From: Roseomonas fluvialis
GTDB lineage: Bacteria > Pseudomonadota > Alphaproteobacteria > Acetobacterales > Acetobacteraceae
DNA length: 64,000 bases
Direction of reading: 5' to 3'
Assembly: GCF_022846615.1 (NCBI RefSeq)
Contig: NZ_AP025637.1
Coordinates: 558,001 to 622,000, forward strand
The position numbers were made by a program, and so were the translations under genes. Position 1 is the first letter of the stretch, and each line of letters starts with the position of its first letter. Shown here one piece after another: positions 17,594 through 25,648 of the stretch. The notes below the pieces were generated by a model. It was not told where the DNA came from. It was given only the letters and a program-made list of their open reading frames with translations, and did no database searches.

Positions 17594-18328
17594 ATGGAAT
17601 TCGATTTTGCGGGACGGCGCGTGTTGGTGGCGGGCGGCAGCCGCGGCATCGGGCGGGCGATCGCGCTGGGCTTCGCGCGTGCCGGCGCGAAGGTCTCGGC
17701 CTGCGCGCGTGGGGCGGATGGCCTGGCGGCCCTGCAGGCGGAGGGCGTGGCGCATGTCGTGCCGACCGACCTCGGGGATGCCGCGCAGGTCGCCGCCTGG
17801 GTGGCTGCCGCGGCGAAGGCCCTGGGCGGGATCGACGTGCTGGTCAACAACGCCTCGGGCTTCGGCATGCCGGATACCGAGGAGTCCTGGAAGCGCAGCC
17901 TCGACATCGACGTGATGGCGACGGTGCGCGCCTCGAACGCGGCGCTGCCGCATCTGCGCGACTCGCGCGGGTGCATCGTCAACACGACCTCGATCTCGGG
18001 GCTGGCGTCGACGCGGCGCTCGCCCGCCTATGCCGCGGTCAAGGCGCTGGTGATCAACTACACCGCCTCGCAGGCTTCCATGTACGCGGCGGACGGCGTG
18101 CGCGTGAACGCCATCGCGCCAGGGTCGATCGAGTTCCCCGGCGGGACGTGGGAGACGCGGCGCACCGAGGACCCCGCGCTGTACGAGCGCATCCTGGCCA
18201 GCATTCCCTTCGGCCGGCTCGGCGTGCCGGAGGAAGTGGCGGATGTCGCGTTGTTCCTCGCCTCGCCCCTGGCACGCTGGGTGACGGGTCAGACCATCGT
18301 GGTCGATGGCGGCCAGATGCTCGGCTAG
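17594..18328 (+). CDS. Short-chain dehydrogenase/reductase
   Basis: 244 residues, classical SDR. NAD(P)-binding GGSRGIGRAIAL, NNAS motif in LVNNASGFG, catalytic Ser in NTTSISG and Tyr/Lys in SPAYAAVKAL, and the C-terminal WVTGQTIVVDGGQMLG. Substrate unknown. Of three closely spaced starts, the ATG at 17594 has AAGGG nine bases upstream and begins MEFDFAGRRVLVAGG, as family members do. Divergent from the glycosyltransferase gene; a long hairpin follows the stop. Confidence 0.92.
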   Translation: MEFDFAGRRVLVAGGSRGIGRAIALGFARAGAKVSACARGADGLAALQAEGVAHVVPTDLGDAAQVAAWVAAAAKALGGIDVLVNNASGFGMPDTEESWKRSLDIDVMATVRASNAALPHLRDSRGCIVNTTSISGLASTRRSPAYAAVKALVINYTASQASMYAADGVRVNAIAPGSIEFPGGTWETRRTEDPALYERILASIPFGRLGVPEEVADVALFLASPLARWVTGQTIVVDGGQMLG

Positions 18329-18333
18329 CGCAG

Positions 18334-18390
18334 TCCCCGGTCAGGTGGAAGCGCCTGGTCGGGGAATGGTGCTTTCGAGAATATTCGAAA
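18334..18390. terminator. Two stem-loops between convergent SDR and arfB genes
   Basis: First, a 12-bp stem with two G-U pairs (18334-18345 with 18354-18365, 8-base loop) begins 6 bases after the SDR stop. Second, TTTCGA at 18373-18378 pairs with TCGAAA at 18385-18390, more AT-rich and facing arfB. Together they probably terminate both converging transcripts. Confidence 0.55.
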
Positions 18391-18415
18391 AGCGTTGCGG
18401 TGAGCGGACACGCGG

Positions 18416-18841
18416 CTAGTCGTCCGGGCGCGTGCTGCGCAGGCGTTTGGTCGCACCACGGCGCGTCTTCTCGTCCACGCGCCGCGCCTTTGCCGCACGG
18501 GTCGGCTTGGTGGCCCGCCGTGGCGGGGGCGGTGGCGTGGCGGCTTCGCGCAGCAGCGCGACCAGTCGTTCCAGCGCGTCTTCCCGGTTGCGCTCCCGCG
18601 TGCGGTGGCGCTGCGCGGTGATGACCAGCACGCCGTCCTTGGTGATGCGCCGCCCCGCCAGCGCGACCAGGCGTTCCTTCATCGTGGTCGGCAGGTTGGG
18701 CGAGGCCATGGCGTCGAAGCGCAGCTGCACCGCGGTCTCGAGCTTGTTGACGTTCTGCCCGCCGGGGCCGGAGGCGCGCAGGAAGTCCTCCTGCAGCTCG
18801 TCCTCCTCGATGGCGATGCGGGCGGTGATGCGAATCGTCAT
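18416..18841 (-). CDS. arfB: Alternative ribosome-rescue peptidyl-tRNA hydrolase
   Basis: 141 residues. ArfB (YaeJ) releases stalled peptides from ribosomes lacking a stop codon. The GGQ catalytic motif is G27-G28-Q29 (ASGPGGQNVNK), followed by the domain core with TTMKERLVALAGRRIT. The C-terminal tail is basic (KPTRAAKARRVDEKTRR, then KRLRS), as needed to enter the empty mRNA channel. The ATG overlaps the eutC stop by 4 bases, so it is translated from the eutBC message, an unusual place for a rescue factor. Confidence 0.93.
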   Translation of the reverse strand: MTIRITARIAIEEDELQEDFLRASGPGGQNVNKLETAVQLRFDAMASPNLPTTMKERLVALAGRRITKDGVLVITAQRHRTRERNREDALERLVALLREAATPPPPPRRATKPTRAAKARRVDEKTRRGATKRLRSTRPDD

Positions 18842-19557
18842 GGTGCAGGAAGGGCGGTGGCTGGCATCTCGTCCTTCAGCGCCACGCCGGTCGCGCCGAG
18901 CGCGGCCGCCGCGCGCAACAACCAGGCGGCCTTGGCCGCAGCATCGGCATACGACATGCCGCCGGGCCGCACATTGCTGATGCAGTTGCGCTCTGCGTCG
19001 GTACGCCCGCGCCGCGGCGCCCAGGTGATGTAGAGGCCGAGACTGTCTGTCGCCGACAGGCCCGGCCGCTCGCCGATCAGCACCACCACGGCCGCGGCGC
19101 CCATCGCCTCGCCGATCTCGTCGCCGATCGCCACGCGCGCCTGCTGCGCCACCACCAACGGCCCGGCCGGCAGGGGCAAGGCCGGGACCAGGAGTTCCAG
19201 CACGCCTGGCGCGTGGCGCTGCACGCCCGTCGCGCACAGCCCGTCCGCCACGACCAGGGCGATGCAGCCGGGCGCGGCAGGCAGCACGCAATCCTGCGCC
19301 AGCCGCCGCCCGAGGTCGGGCCGCAGCAGGTACTCGCGCCGATCCGCCGCGGCACTGCACACGCGCAGCACCGGCCGCGCGATCGCCACTTCCAACGCCG
19401 GGATGTCGAGCAACGACCACACGGCATCCCGCGCCCGCGCATGCGCCTCCTGGAAGTCGAGATGCGCCGCCGTCGGCTGCGCCGTGCCGACGCGCCCGAG
19501 CCCCACACGCGCATCGGTGAAGCGGCGCAGGTCGCGCCAGAGCGCCGGCGCGCTCAC
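18838..19557 (-). CDS. eutC: Ethanolamine ammonia-lyase small subunit
   Basis: 239 residues. Partner of EutB in adenosylcobalamin-dependent cleavage of ethanolamine to acetaldehyde and ammonia. Family segments: RVGLGRVGTAQPTAAHLDFQ near the start, VVADGLCATGVQRHA, LIGERPGLSATDSLGLYITW and DAERNCISNVRPGG. The GTG at 19557 overlaps the eutB stop (GTGA). The N-terminal targeting extension found in microcompartment-associated EutC is absent, consistent with a cytosolic enzyme. Confidence 0.93.
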   Translation of the reverse strand: MSAPALWRDLRRFTDARVGLGRVGTAQPTAAHLDFQEAHARARDAVWSLLDIPALEVAIARPVLRVCSAAADRREYLLRPDLGRRLAQDCVLPAAPGCIALVVADGLCATGVQRHAPGVLELLVPALPLPAGPLVVAQQARVAIGDEIGEAMGAAAVVVLIGERPGLSATDSLGLYITWAPRRGRTDAERNCISNVRPGGMSYADAAAKAAWLLRAAAALGATGVALKDEMPATALPAP

Positions 19558-20918
19558 GCGAGACCGATCAGCGCCGGCGACAGCCGTGCGGGAATGCGGT
19601 CGTGATCGGCGCCAATGCCCATCCGCGCGAGCCAATCCTCGAATTCCGGCGCCGCCCGCTTGCCGAGCATCGCGCGCGCCGTGAGCCCGTCATGGAAGGA
19701 GGTGGATTGATAGGCCAGCATCACGTCGTCCGCCCCGGGCACGCCCATCACATAGGTCACGCCGGCCACCGCCAGGCAGGCCAGCAGCGCGTCCATGTCG
19801 TCCTGGTCGGCCTCGGCGTGGTTGGTGTAGCAGACATCGACGCCCATCGGCAGGCCGAGCAGCTTGCCGCAGAAATGGTCCTCGAGCCCCGCGCGCAGGA
19901 TCTGCTTGCCGTCGAACAGGTATTCCGGGCCGATGAAGCCGACCACGGAATTGACCAGCAGCGGCGCGAATTCGCGCGCCACGGCATAGGCGCGCGCCTC
20001 GATCGTCTGCTGGTCCACGCCGTGATGCGCGTCCGCCGACAACGCGCTGCCCTGGCCGGTCTCGAAGTACATGACGTTGTCACCAAGCGTGCCGCGGCCC
20101 AGCGCCAGCGCGGCCTCCCGCGCCTCGCGCAACAGCGCCAGTGTCACGCCGAAGGATGTGTTCACGCCCTCGGTCCCGCCGATCGACTGGAACACCAGGT
20201 CCACCGGCGCGCCGCGCTGCATCGCCAGCATCGTGGTGGTGACGTGGGACAGAACGCAGGTCTGGGTCGGGATGTCGAAGCGTTCACGCACGGTGTCGAG
20301 CATCCGCAGCAGTCCGATCACCGCCTCGACATTGTCGGTCGCCGGGTTCACGCCGATCACCGCATCACCGGCGCCCAGCAGCAGCCCGTCCAGCACGGCG
20401 GCTGCGACGCCGCGCGGGTCGTCTGTCGGGTGGTTCGGCTGCAGCCGGATGGACAGCGTTCCCGGCAGGCCTATGGTGTTGCGGAAGCGCGTGACCACGC
20501 GGCATTTCGCCGCCACCTGCATCAGGTCCGCCACGCGCATGGTCTTCGACACCGCCGCCACCATCTCCGGCGTCAAGCCGGGCGCGACGGCCGTGACCGC
20601 GTCGGGCTCCGCCGCCAGCAGCCAGTCGCGGAAGCCGCCCACCGTCAGGCTGCGCAGCGGCGCGAAGGCGGCGGCGTCGTGGCGGTCGAGGATCAGGCGC
20701 GTGACCTCGTCCGCTTCGTAGGGGATCACCGCCTCACTCAGGAAATGCACGAGCGGCAGGTCGGCCAGGGCGCGCTGCGCTGCCACACGCTCCGCCGCGG
20801 ATGCCGCCGCGACGCCGGCCAGCGCATCGCCCGACCGGAACGGCGTGGCGCGCGCCAACAGCGTCTTCAGGTCGTCGAAGACGTAACGCGTGCCGGCGAT
20901 GCTCTGCGCGAAAGGCAT
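19554..20918 (-). CDS. eutB: Ethanolamine ammonia-lyase large subunit
   Basis: 454 residues, the TIM-barrel catalytic subunit. Recognisable stretches: LPGTLSIRLQPNHPTDDP, GDAVIGVNPATDN, FQSIGGTEGVNTSFGV, ETGQGSALSADAHHG and VDVCYTNHAEADQDDM. First gene of eutB-eutC-arfB, all joined by 4-base overlaps. The ATG at 20918 gives the usual N-terminus although its ribosome-binding site is weak. No EutA reactivase, permease or shell protein is adjacent. Acetaldehyde would feed central metabolism and the ammonia is usable nitrogen. Confidence 0.95.
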   Translation of the reverse strand: MPFAQSIAGTRYVFDDLKTLLARATPFRSGDALAGVAAASAAERVAAQRALADLPLVHFLSEAVIPYEADEVTRLILDRHDAAAFAPLRSLTVGGFRDWLLAAEPDAVTAVAPGLTPEMVAAVSKTMRVADLMQVAAKCRVVTRFRNTIGLPGTLSIRLQPNHPTDDPRGVAAAVLDGLLLGAGDAVIGVNPATDNVEAVIGLLRMLDTVRERFDIPTQTCVLSHVTTTMLAMQRGAPVDLVFQSIGGTEGVNTSFGVTLALLREAREAALALGRGTLGDNVMYFETGQGSALSADAHHGVDQQTIEARAYAVAREFAPLLVNSVVGFIGPEYLFDGKQILRAGLEDHFCGKLLGLPMGVDVCYTNHAEADQDDMDALLACLAVAGVTYVMGVPGADDVMLAYQSTSFHDGLTARAMLGKRAAPEFEDWLARMGIGADHDRIPARLSPALIGLA

Positions 20919-21004
20919 GGCAGGCTTGATGCCACGCCCTGGGGGCGGCTTGCCAGCCCGGCGCGTGGCCCTAGGATGCGCCGCCGGAAATACCGAGGAA
21001 ACGC

Positions 21005-21556
21005 ATGGACGCCGACGCGATCGACAAGGCCCCGGATGCCACCGCATCCTGGCCCGACCAGATCTACGACCTGCTCAAGAAGCATGGCATCCGCCAGGTC
21101 TGCCTGGTGCCGGATGCCGGGCATTCGCGCCTGATCAAACGCTGCCTGGCCGACAACGAGATCGTGGTCACCACGCTGACCACCGAGGAAGAAGGCATCG
21201 CCCTGATGCAGGGCGCCTGGCTGGGCGGCGACAAGGCCATCCTGCTGATGCAGTCCTCCGGCGTGGGCAACTGCATCAACATGCTCTCGCTGTCGCAGAT
21301 CCATCGCTGCCCGATGCCGATGCTGGTTACGATGCGCGGCGATTTCGGCGAGTTCAACCCGGCCCAGGTGCCGATGGGCGAAGCCACGCAGCCCGTGCTG
21401 GAAGCCATGGGCACCGTGGTGCGCCGCGCCGATACGCCCGAGGACATCGCCGCCACCGTGGATGCGACCATCCGCATGGCCTTCAACACCTTCCGCCCGA
21501 CCGCGACCCTGATCGGCCAGCGCGTCATCGGCGCCAAGACCTTCGGCAAGGACTGA
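21005..21556 (+). CDS. TPP-dependent 2-oxoacid decarboxylase, alpha (PYR) subunit; ComD-like
   Basis: 183 residues, the PYR half of a split thiamine-diphosphate enzyme resembling sulfopyruvate decarboxylase alpha (ComD) and phosphonopyruvate decarboxylase. Seen: IYDLLKKHGIRQVCLVPDAGHS, the TPP-activating glutamate in TTEEEGIALMQGAWLGG, and QSSGVGNCINML. GAGGAAAC precedes the ATG. Its stop is 4 bases before the beta gene. It is divergent from eutB, with 86 bases between. The substrate is a 2-oxoacid; sulfopyruvate, phosphonopyruvate or another 3-substituted pyruvate are all possible. Confidence 0.85.
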   Translation: MDADAIDKAPDATASWPDQIYDLLKKHGIRQVCLVPDAGHSRLIKRCLADNEIVVTTLTTEEEGIALMQGAWLGGDKAILLMQSSGVGNCINMLSLSQIHRCPMPMLVTMRGDFGEFNPAQVPMGEATQPVLEAMGTVVRRADTPEDIAATVDATIRMAFNTFRPTATLIGQRVIGAKTFGKD

Positions 21557-21560
21557 GACG

Positions 21561-22163
21561 ATGCTGGCGTCATCCGGAAAGCTCGACCGGCGTGAACTCA
21601 CCGCCGCGCTGCTGGCCGATCGCGGGGAGCTGGCAGTGATCGCCGGCCTCGGCGCGCCGGCCTGGGACATCACGGCGGTGGGCGACCATCCGCTGAACCT
21701 GCCGCTGTGGGGCGCGATGGGCGGGGCGGCGATGATTGGCCTGGGCCTTGCGCTGGCGCAGCCTTCGCGCCCCGTGCTGGTGTTGACCGGTGACGGGGAG
21801 ATGCTGATGGGCATCGGCGCGCTCGCCACCATCGCGGTGAAGGCGCCGAAGAACCTGTCGATCATAGTGCAGGACAACGAGCACTACGGCGAGACCGGCA
21901 TGCAGGAGACCGCGACGCGCCACGGCGTGGACCTGGTGACCATGGCCAAGGGGGCGGGCTTCCAGCGCACCATGTTCGTGACAAAGCCGGATGAGGTGCC
22001 CGCACTGCGCGCCGCGATTCATTCGGGTGACGGCCCGTTCTTCGCGGTCGCGAAGATCGACGCCGCCAGCAAGAAGCTCGTGCTGCCGCCGCGCGACGGG
22101 TCCATCATCCAGAACCGGATGCGGGAAGCCATCCTCGGACCCTCCGCGCACCATCAGCTGTAA
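21561..22163 (+). CDS. TPP-dependent 2-oxoacid decarboxylase, beta (PP) subunit; ComE-like
   Basis: 200 residues, the PP half. The thiamine diphosphate/magnesium motif is complete: TGDGEMLMGIGALATIA followed about 26 residues later by VQDNEHYGETG. The start is tightly coupled to the alpha gene (AAGGACTGAGACG ahead of the ATG serves as ribosome-binding site and overlaps the previous stop). With the alpha subunit it should form an alpha4beta4-type decarboxylase as in archaeal ComDE. Confidence 0.87.
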   Translation: MLASSGKLDRRELTAALLADRGELAVIAGLGAPAWDITAVGDHPLNLPLWGAMGGAAMIGLGLALAQPSRPVLVLTGDGEMLMGIGALATIAVKAPKNLSIIVQDNEHYGETGMQETATRHGVDLVTMAKGAGFQRTMFVTKPDEVPALRAAIHSGDGPFFAVAKIDAASKKLVLPPRDGSIIQNRMREAILGPSAHHQL

Positions 22164-22176
22164 CGGGAAGGCACGC

Positions 22177-23151
22177 ATGCCGCACATCGTCTGCCTCCGC
22201 CCGCTGCACCCGGACGCGATGGAGCGCCTGCGCGCCGAACCCGGCTACACCATCACCATGCTCGACCCCGTCACGCCGCAGACGCTGGCCGAGCCGATGA
22301 AGACCGCGGACGCCATCATCGTGCGCGCGACAAAGATCGACCGCGCCTTCCTGGCGAATGCCCCGCTGCTGTCGATCTGCGCGCGCCACGGCGTGGGCTA
22401 CGACGCGGTGGATGTCGAGGCCCTGACCGAGCGCGGCATCCCGCTGACCGTCACCCCCGACGCCAATGCGCTGTCGGTCGCCGAGCACGCGATGATGCTC
22501 ATGCTCACCACCGCGCGGCGCACCGTGGACTACAACGCCAACACCAAGGCGCTCGACTGGGGTCCCAAGCCCGCGATGCGCACCTTCGACCTGGCCGGGC
22601 AGACCGTGCTGGTGGTGGGGTTCGGGCGGATCGGCGGGCGCGTCGCGCGGTTGTGCAAGGCCTTCGACATGAACGTGCTCGTGCACGACCCCTACATCCC
22701 GCAGAACACCATCAAGGGCGCGGGCTTCACGCCGGTGAAGGTGCTGCACGAGGGTCTCGCGCAGGCCGACGTGGTCACCACGCATTGCCCGTCCAACACC
22801 GAGACGCGCGGCCTGGTGAACGCCGCCTTCCTGGCTGCGATGAAGCCGGGTGCGACCTACATCAACACCGCGCGCGGCACGCTGGTGGATGAAGGCGCGC
22901 TGACCGCCGCGCTGAAGTCCGGCCACCTAGGTGCAGTGGGCCTCGACGTGTTCTGGGAAGAACCCGTCACGACGAAGCTGCCCTTCCTGGATTTCCCGAA
23001 TGTGGTGGTGTCGCCCCATTCCGCCGCGGCGACCGAGCAATCGACCCGCCGCATGGGCCTGTCTTGCGCCGAGAGTATCTTTTCGCACTTCAAGGGACAG
23101 CTCGACCCCGACGTGGTGATCAACAAGGAGGTGCTCCGCGGCAACGCGTGA
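22177..23151 (+). CDS. D-isomer-specific 2-hydroxyacid dehydrogenase
   Basis: 324 residues. NAD-binding GFGRIGGRVARLCKAF, the catalytic Arg in NTARGTLVDEGAL, Glu in FWEEPVT and His in SPHSAAAT. It would interconvert a 2-hydroxyacid and a 2-oxoacid. Placed 13 bases after the decarboxylase beta gene with GGGAAGG as ribosome-binding site, it probably makes the oxoacid that the pair decarboxylates. Bacterial (S)-sulfolactate dehydrogenase belongs to this family, which makes sulfolactate one candidate substrate. Confidence 0.9.
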   Translation: MPHIVCLRPLHPDAMERLRAEPGYTITMLDPVTPQTLAEPMKTADAIIVRATKIDRAFLANAPLLSICARHGVGYDAVDVEALTERGIPLTVTPDANALSVAEHAMMLMLTTARRTVDYNANTKALDWGPKPAMRTFDLAGQTVLVVGFGRIGGRVARLCKAFDMNVLVHDPYIPQNTIKGAGFTPVKVLHEGLAQADVVTTHCPSNTETRGLVNAAFLAAMKPGATYINTARGTLVDEGALTAALKSGHLGAVGLDVFWEEPVTTKLPFLDFPNVVVSPHSAAATEQSTRRMGLSCAESIFSHFKGQLDPDVVINKEVLRGNA

Positions 23152-23161
23152 GCAGCATGTC

Positions 23162-24532
23162 ATGACCAACCCGCTGATCATCCTCGCCGACCACGCCGCC
23201 TCCTGGCGGACGCGCGACCTCCCCACCGATGTCGCGCACCACGCACGGCGCGTGCTGGTCGATTGGTTCGCCGCGACCCTGCCCGGCTGCTCGCGCGCGC
23301 CGGCCACGCTCATGGCCGAGGCGCTCGAGGACGAGACGCGCGGCGGCGGCGGCGCCGTCTGCTACGTGACCGGCCGGCGCGTGCCGCTGCGCCATGCCGC
23401 GCTGGTGAACGGCACCGCCTCCCACACGGTCGAGTTCGACGACATCTACCGCTACGCCGTCTATCACCCGGGCTGCCCAACCATTGCCGCCGCACTCGCC
23501 GCCGCGCAGTCCCACAACACGGGCATGGAGGCGCTGCTGCGCTCCATCGTCGCGGGCTACGAGGTGTCGTGCCGCATCGGCGTGGCCGTGCAGCCCTCGC
23601 ACTACGATTTCTGGCACACCACCGGCACGGTCGGGACCTTCGGCGCCGCCGCCGCAGTCGCCGTCCTGCTCGACTGCGACGCCGAGCGCACCGCGCACGC
23701 CATCGCCACCGCCGCCACCATGGCCGGCGGCCTGCAGCAAGCCTTCCGCGGGGAGGGCATGTCGAAGCCGCTGCATCCGGGCCACGCGGCCGAGGCCGGC
23801 GCGCTCGCCGCCATGGCTGCGTCGCGTGGCATGACCGGCGCGCTCGATGTCCTGCACGGCCCGGCCGGCTTCGCCGCCGCGACCAGCGAGGACACCGGCA
23901 AGTGGGACAAGGCGCTGGCCGGGATTGGCAAACCCTACGCCGTCACCGACATGACGGTGAAGAACCATGGCTGCTGCGGGCATATCTTCGCGGCACTCGA
24001 TGCGGTGCGGGACCTGCATCTGGAGCACGGCTTCAAGGCCGAGGACGTCGTCTCGATCGCCGTCGGCGGCTACAAGGCGACCAAGGATGTCTGCGACCGC
24101 CCGGATGCACGGACCGAGCAGGATTGCCGCTTCTCGACCCAGTTCACGGTCGCGACCATGCTGCTGTATGGCGGCGTGCGTCTTGCGGCCTTTGAACCGG
24201 CCCGCCTGGTCGATCCGGCGGTCCGTGCGCTGATGCCGCGCATCTCGGTCGCGATCGATGCGGAATGCGCCGCCGCCTTCCCATCGAAGCGCTCGGCCAA
24301 GGTCGAGATCCGGCTGAAGGATGGCCGCGTGCTCAACCGCCACCAGCATACGCGCAAGGGCGACCCCGACGCGCCGCTGACCGACCGCGACCTGTCCGAC
24401 AAGTTCCTGGAACTGACGTCCGACGCGATCGGCGCCGCTCAGGCCAAGGCGCTGCTGGCGCAGCTGTGGGAGGGTTCGGCCCTGCCCGGGATCGTGCCGC
24501 TGGTGACGAACCAGGCGCGCGCCGCCGAATAG
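23162..24532 (+). CDS. MmgE/PrpD-family protein
   Basis: 456 residues, full-length member of the 2-methylcitrate dehydratase/cis-aconitate decarboxylase/iminodisuccinate epimerase superfamily. Family marks: VDWFAATLPG, NGTASHTVEFDD, HPGCPTIAAALA, FWHTTGTVGTFGAAAA, KPLHPGHAAEAG and VKNHGCCGHIFAALDA. It starts 10 bases after the hydroxyacid dehydrogenase gene and likely belongs to the same operon. The exact reaction, dehydration or epimerisation of a di- or tricarboxylate, cannot be read from sequence. Confidence 0.9.
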   Translation: MTNPLIILADHAASWRTRDLPTDVAHHARRVLVDWFAATLPGCSRAPATLMAEALEDETRGGGGAVCYVTGRRVPLRHAALVNGTASHTVEFDDIYRYAVYHPGCPTIAAALAAAQSHNTGMEALLRSIVAGYEVSCRIGVAVQPSHYDFWHTTGTVGTFGAAAAVAVLLDCDAERTAHAIATAATMAGGLQQAFRGEGMSKPLHPGHAAEAGALAAMAASRGMTGALDVLHGPAGFAAATSEDTGKWDKALAGIGKPYAVTDMTVKNHGCCGHIFAALDAVRDLHLEHGFKAEDVVSIAVGGYKATKDVCDRPDARTEQDCRFSTQFTVATMLLYGGVRLAAFEPARLVDPAVRALMPRISVAIDAECAAAFPSKRSAKVEIRLKDGRVLNRHQHTRKGDPDAPLTDRDLSDKFLELTSDAIGAAQAKALLAQLWEGSALPGIVPLVTNQARAAE

Positions 24533-24544
24533 CGGCGCCGCGCG

Positions 24545-24775
24545 CTACTTCTTCTTGCCGCCGACGCGCACGAGCTGGGAGATCGCGAGCGGCGGCTTGC
24601 CCGACGCCTTGGCGATCTCGTTGTCCTGTTCCTGGATGACCTTGCGCGCGGGTTCGTCACCATCGAGCCCGCCGAGGATCTCGGCCGGCACCTTGCGGTT
24701 GGAACGGCGGCTGCCGTCCTCATAGAATACGTCGAACAGGACGAAGGCGGATTTGCTGCCGGGTTTGGCGGCCAT
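24545..24775 (-). CDS. Small conserved hypothetical protein
   Basis: 76 residues, charged and soluble: AAKPGSKSAFVLFDVFYED, then SRRSNRKVPAEILGG and a Lys-rich C-terminus (VGGKKK). GGAGGAGAG eight bases before the ATG and typical codon use argue that it is real. I do not recognise a named domain; the beta-strand-rich start suggests a small nucleic-acid- or ribosome-associated fold, but that is a guess. It faces the MmgE/PrpD gene with 12 bases between stops. Confidence 0.75.
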   Translation of the reverse strand: MAAKPGSKSAFVLFDVFYEDGSRRSNRKVPAEILGGLDGDEPARKVIQEQDNEIAKASGKPPLAISQLVRVGGKKK

Positions 24776-24902
24776 GTCGGTCTCTCCTCCGCTGCGCCGA
24801 AGCGCGCGGGATTCGGAAGCGCCGCTGGGGCGCGTGTCCTGGAAACTGCGCCGCGTGCGCCCGTGCACCGAATGCCGGGCCGCGCGCGGGCAATGCAGCG
24901 CG

Positions 24903-25082
24903 TCAGCCGCGATGCGGCTTGTCGGCGGTGCTGTCGGCGTCGGTGTCGGGCTCAGGGTCCAAGCCGGCGGCCTTGCGCTTCGCGACCGCTTCGTCGCGTT
25001 CGCGCTGCTTGGCTTCCTTCTTGGCCTGCTTGCTCCGGCTCACCTCGGCACGCTGTTGGCCATAGTTGGGCGGTCGCGCCAC
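24903..25082 (-). CDS. Small basic hypothetical protein
   Basis: 59 residues starting with GTG: ARPPNYGQQRAEVSRSKQ, then a very charged Lys/Arg/Glu helix and an acidic Asp-rich tail ending KPHRG. It resembles the short conserved ARPNY-type proteins common in alphaproteobacteria. CCGGAGAA supports the GTG at 25082; frames continuing upstream run through the cspA terminator and are not plausible. Function unknown. Downstream of cspA but beyond its terminator. Confidence 0.65.
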   Translation of the reverse strand: MARPPNYGQQRAEVSRSKQAKKEAKQRERDEAVAKRKAAGLDPEPDTDADSTADKPHRG

Positions 25083-25102
25083 GGCGATTCTCCGGATGTC
25101 AG

Positions 25103-25132
25103 AAAAGGAAAAGGGCGGCCCGAAGGCCGCCC
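25103..25132 (-). terminator. Rho-independent terminator of cspA
   Basis: Read on the minus strand, GGGCGGCC, loop TTCG and GGCCGCCC form an 8-bp stem with a stable UUCG tetraloop, followed by TTTTCCTTTT. It begins 9 bases after the cspA stop, a textbook intrinsic terminator. Confidence 0.92.
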
Positions 25133-25141
25133 CTGGCCGGG

Positions 25142-25348
25142 TCAGGCGAGGCGGAGATTGCCCGCCGAAACCTTGCCCTGCTGGCCGCGCTGCAGCTCGA
25201 ACTCGACCTTGTCGCCTTCGTTCAGGCCGTTCAGGCCGGCGCGCTGCACGTCGCTGATGTGGACGAACACGTCCTTCGAGCCGTCCTCCGGCTGAATGAA
25301 GCCGTAGCCCTTGGTCGCGTTGAACCACTTCACGGTACCGATGCTCAT
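25142..25348 (-). CDS. cspA: Cold-shock domain protein, CspA family
   Basis: 68 residues. Single-stranded nucleic-acid chaperone. Both RNP motifs are present: KGYGFIQPE (RNP1) and VFVHISDVQ (RNP2), preceded by [18 protein letters not shown] sits before the ATG. An ATG two codons upstream is also possible. The roughly 150-base space before the next upstream element leaves room for the long 5' leader typical of cold-shock genes. Whether it is cold-inducible cannot be read here. Confidence 0.95.
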   Translation of the reverse strand: MSIGTVKWFNATKGYGFIQPEDGSKDVFVHISDVQRAGLNGLNEGDKVEFELQRGQQGKVSAGNLRLA

Positions 25349-25500
25349 GCCGATGTCTCCGGTTGAGTCATTGCCACCAGGCACGATTGCCAAGTGGTGA
25401 TGCCGGCCAGCGCAAGCGCCGCCGGGCCATCCTTCGCTGAGGCTCAACCATAGAAAAGGCACGGAGAGCGGGTCCGACACGCGGACCGGACGAGATGACC

Positions 25501-25526
25501 AAAAACTTATGCGCCTTCGCTGGCGC
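25501..25526 (-). terminator. Possible terminator of the Bug gene
   Basis: On the minus strand GCGCC-AGCGAA-GGCGC is followed by ATAAGTTTTT. The stem is only 5 bp but GC-only, and a T-run follows. It lies about 120 bases beyond the Bug stop and ahead of cspA. Confidence 0.45.
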
Positions 25527-25552
25527 GAACGCAACGCCAATCGGCCGGCGCG

Positions 25553-25620
25553 GATCCCGATCGGATGGAATCAGCCGGTCGGTCGAAGATACTCACGAAA
25601 ACAAGCAGTTAGAGGCGTTG
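25553..25620. repeat. Direct repeat, copy A
   Basis: About 54 of 68 positions match 26650-26717 without gaps by hand alignment, in the same orientation; the best-kept blocks are GATCCCGATC, GGAATC, GAAGAT and CGAAAACAAGC. The two copies lie on either side of one Bug gene. Confidence 0.75.
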
Positions 25621-25648
25621 AAACAGGCCAAGGCAACCTGCGGTAAGG

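Larger units (their letters stand above)
25349..25648. other. 300-bp intergenic region between cspA and a Bug gene
   Basis: Holds the cspA promoter/leader (unresolved; no convincing -35/-10 pair), a hairpin with a T-run that probably ends the Bug transcript (25501-25526) and copy A of a dispersed direct repeat (25553-25620). No reading frame here looks coding. Local base composition is less GC-rich than the genes around it. Confidence 0.6.

Noticed and set aside
25349-25500. Riboswitch or RNA thermometer in the cspA leader
   Set aside because: The leader length would allow one, but I could not find a defined structure or motif by eye.
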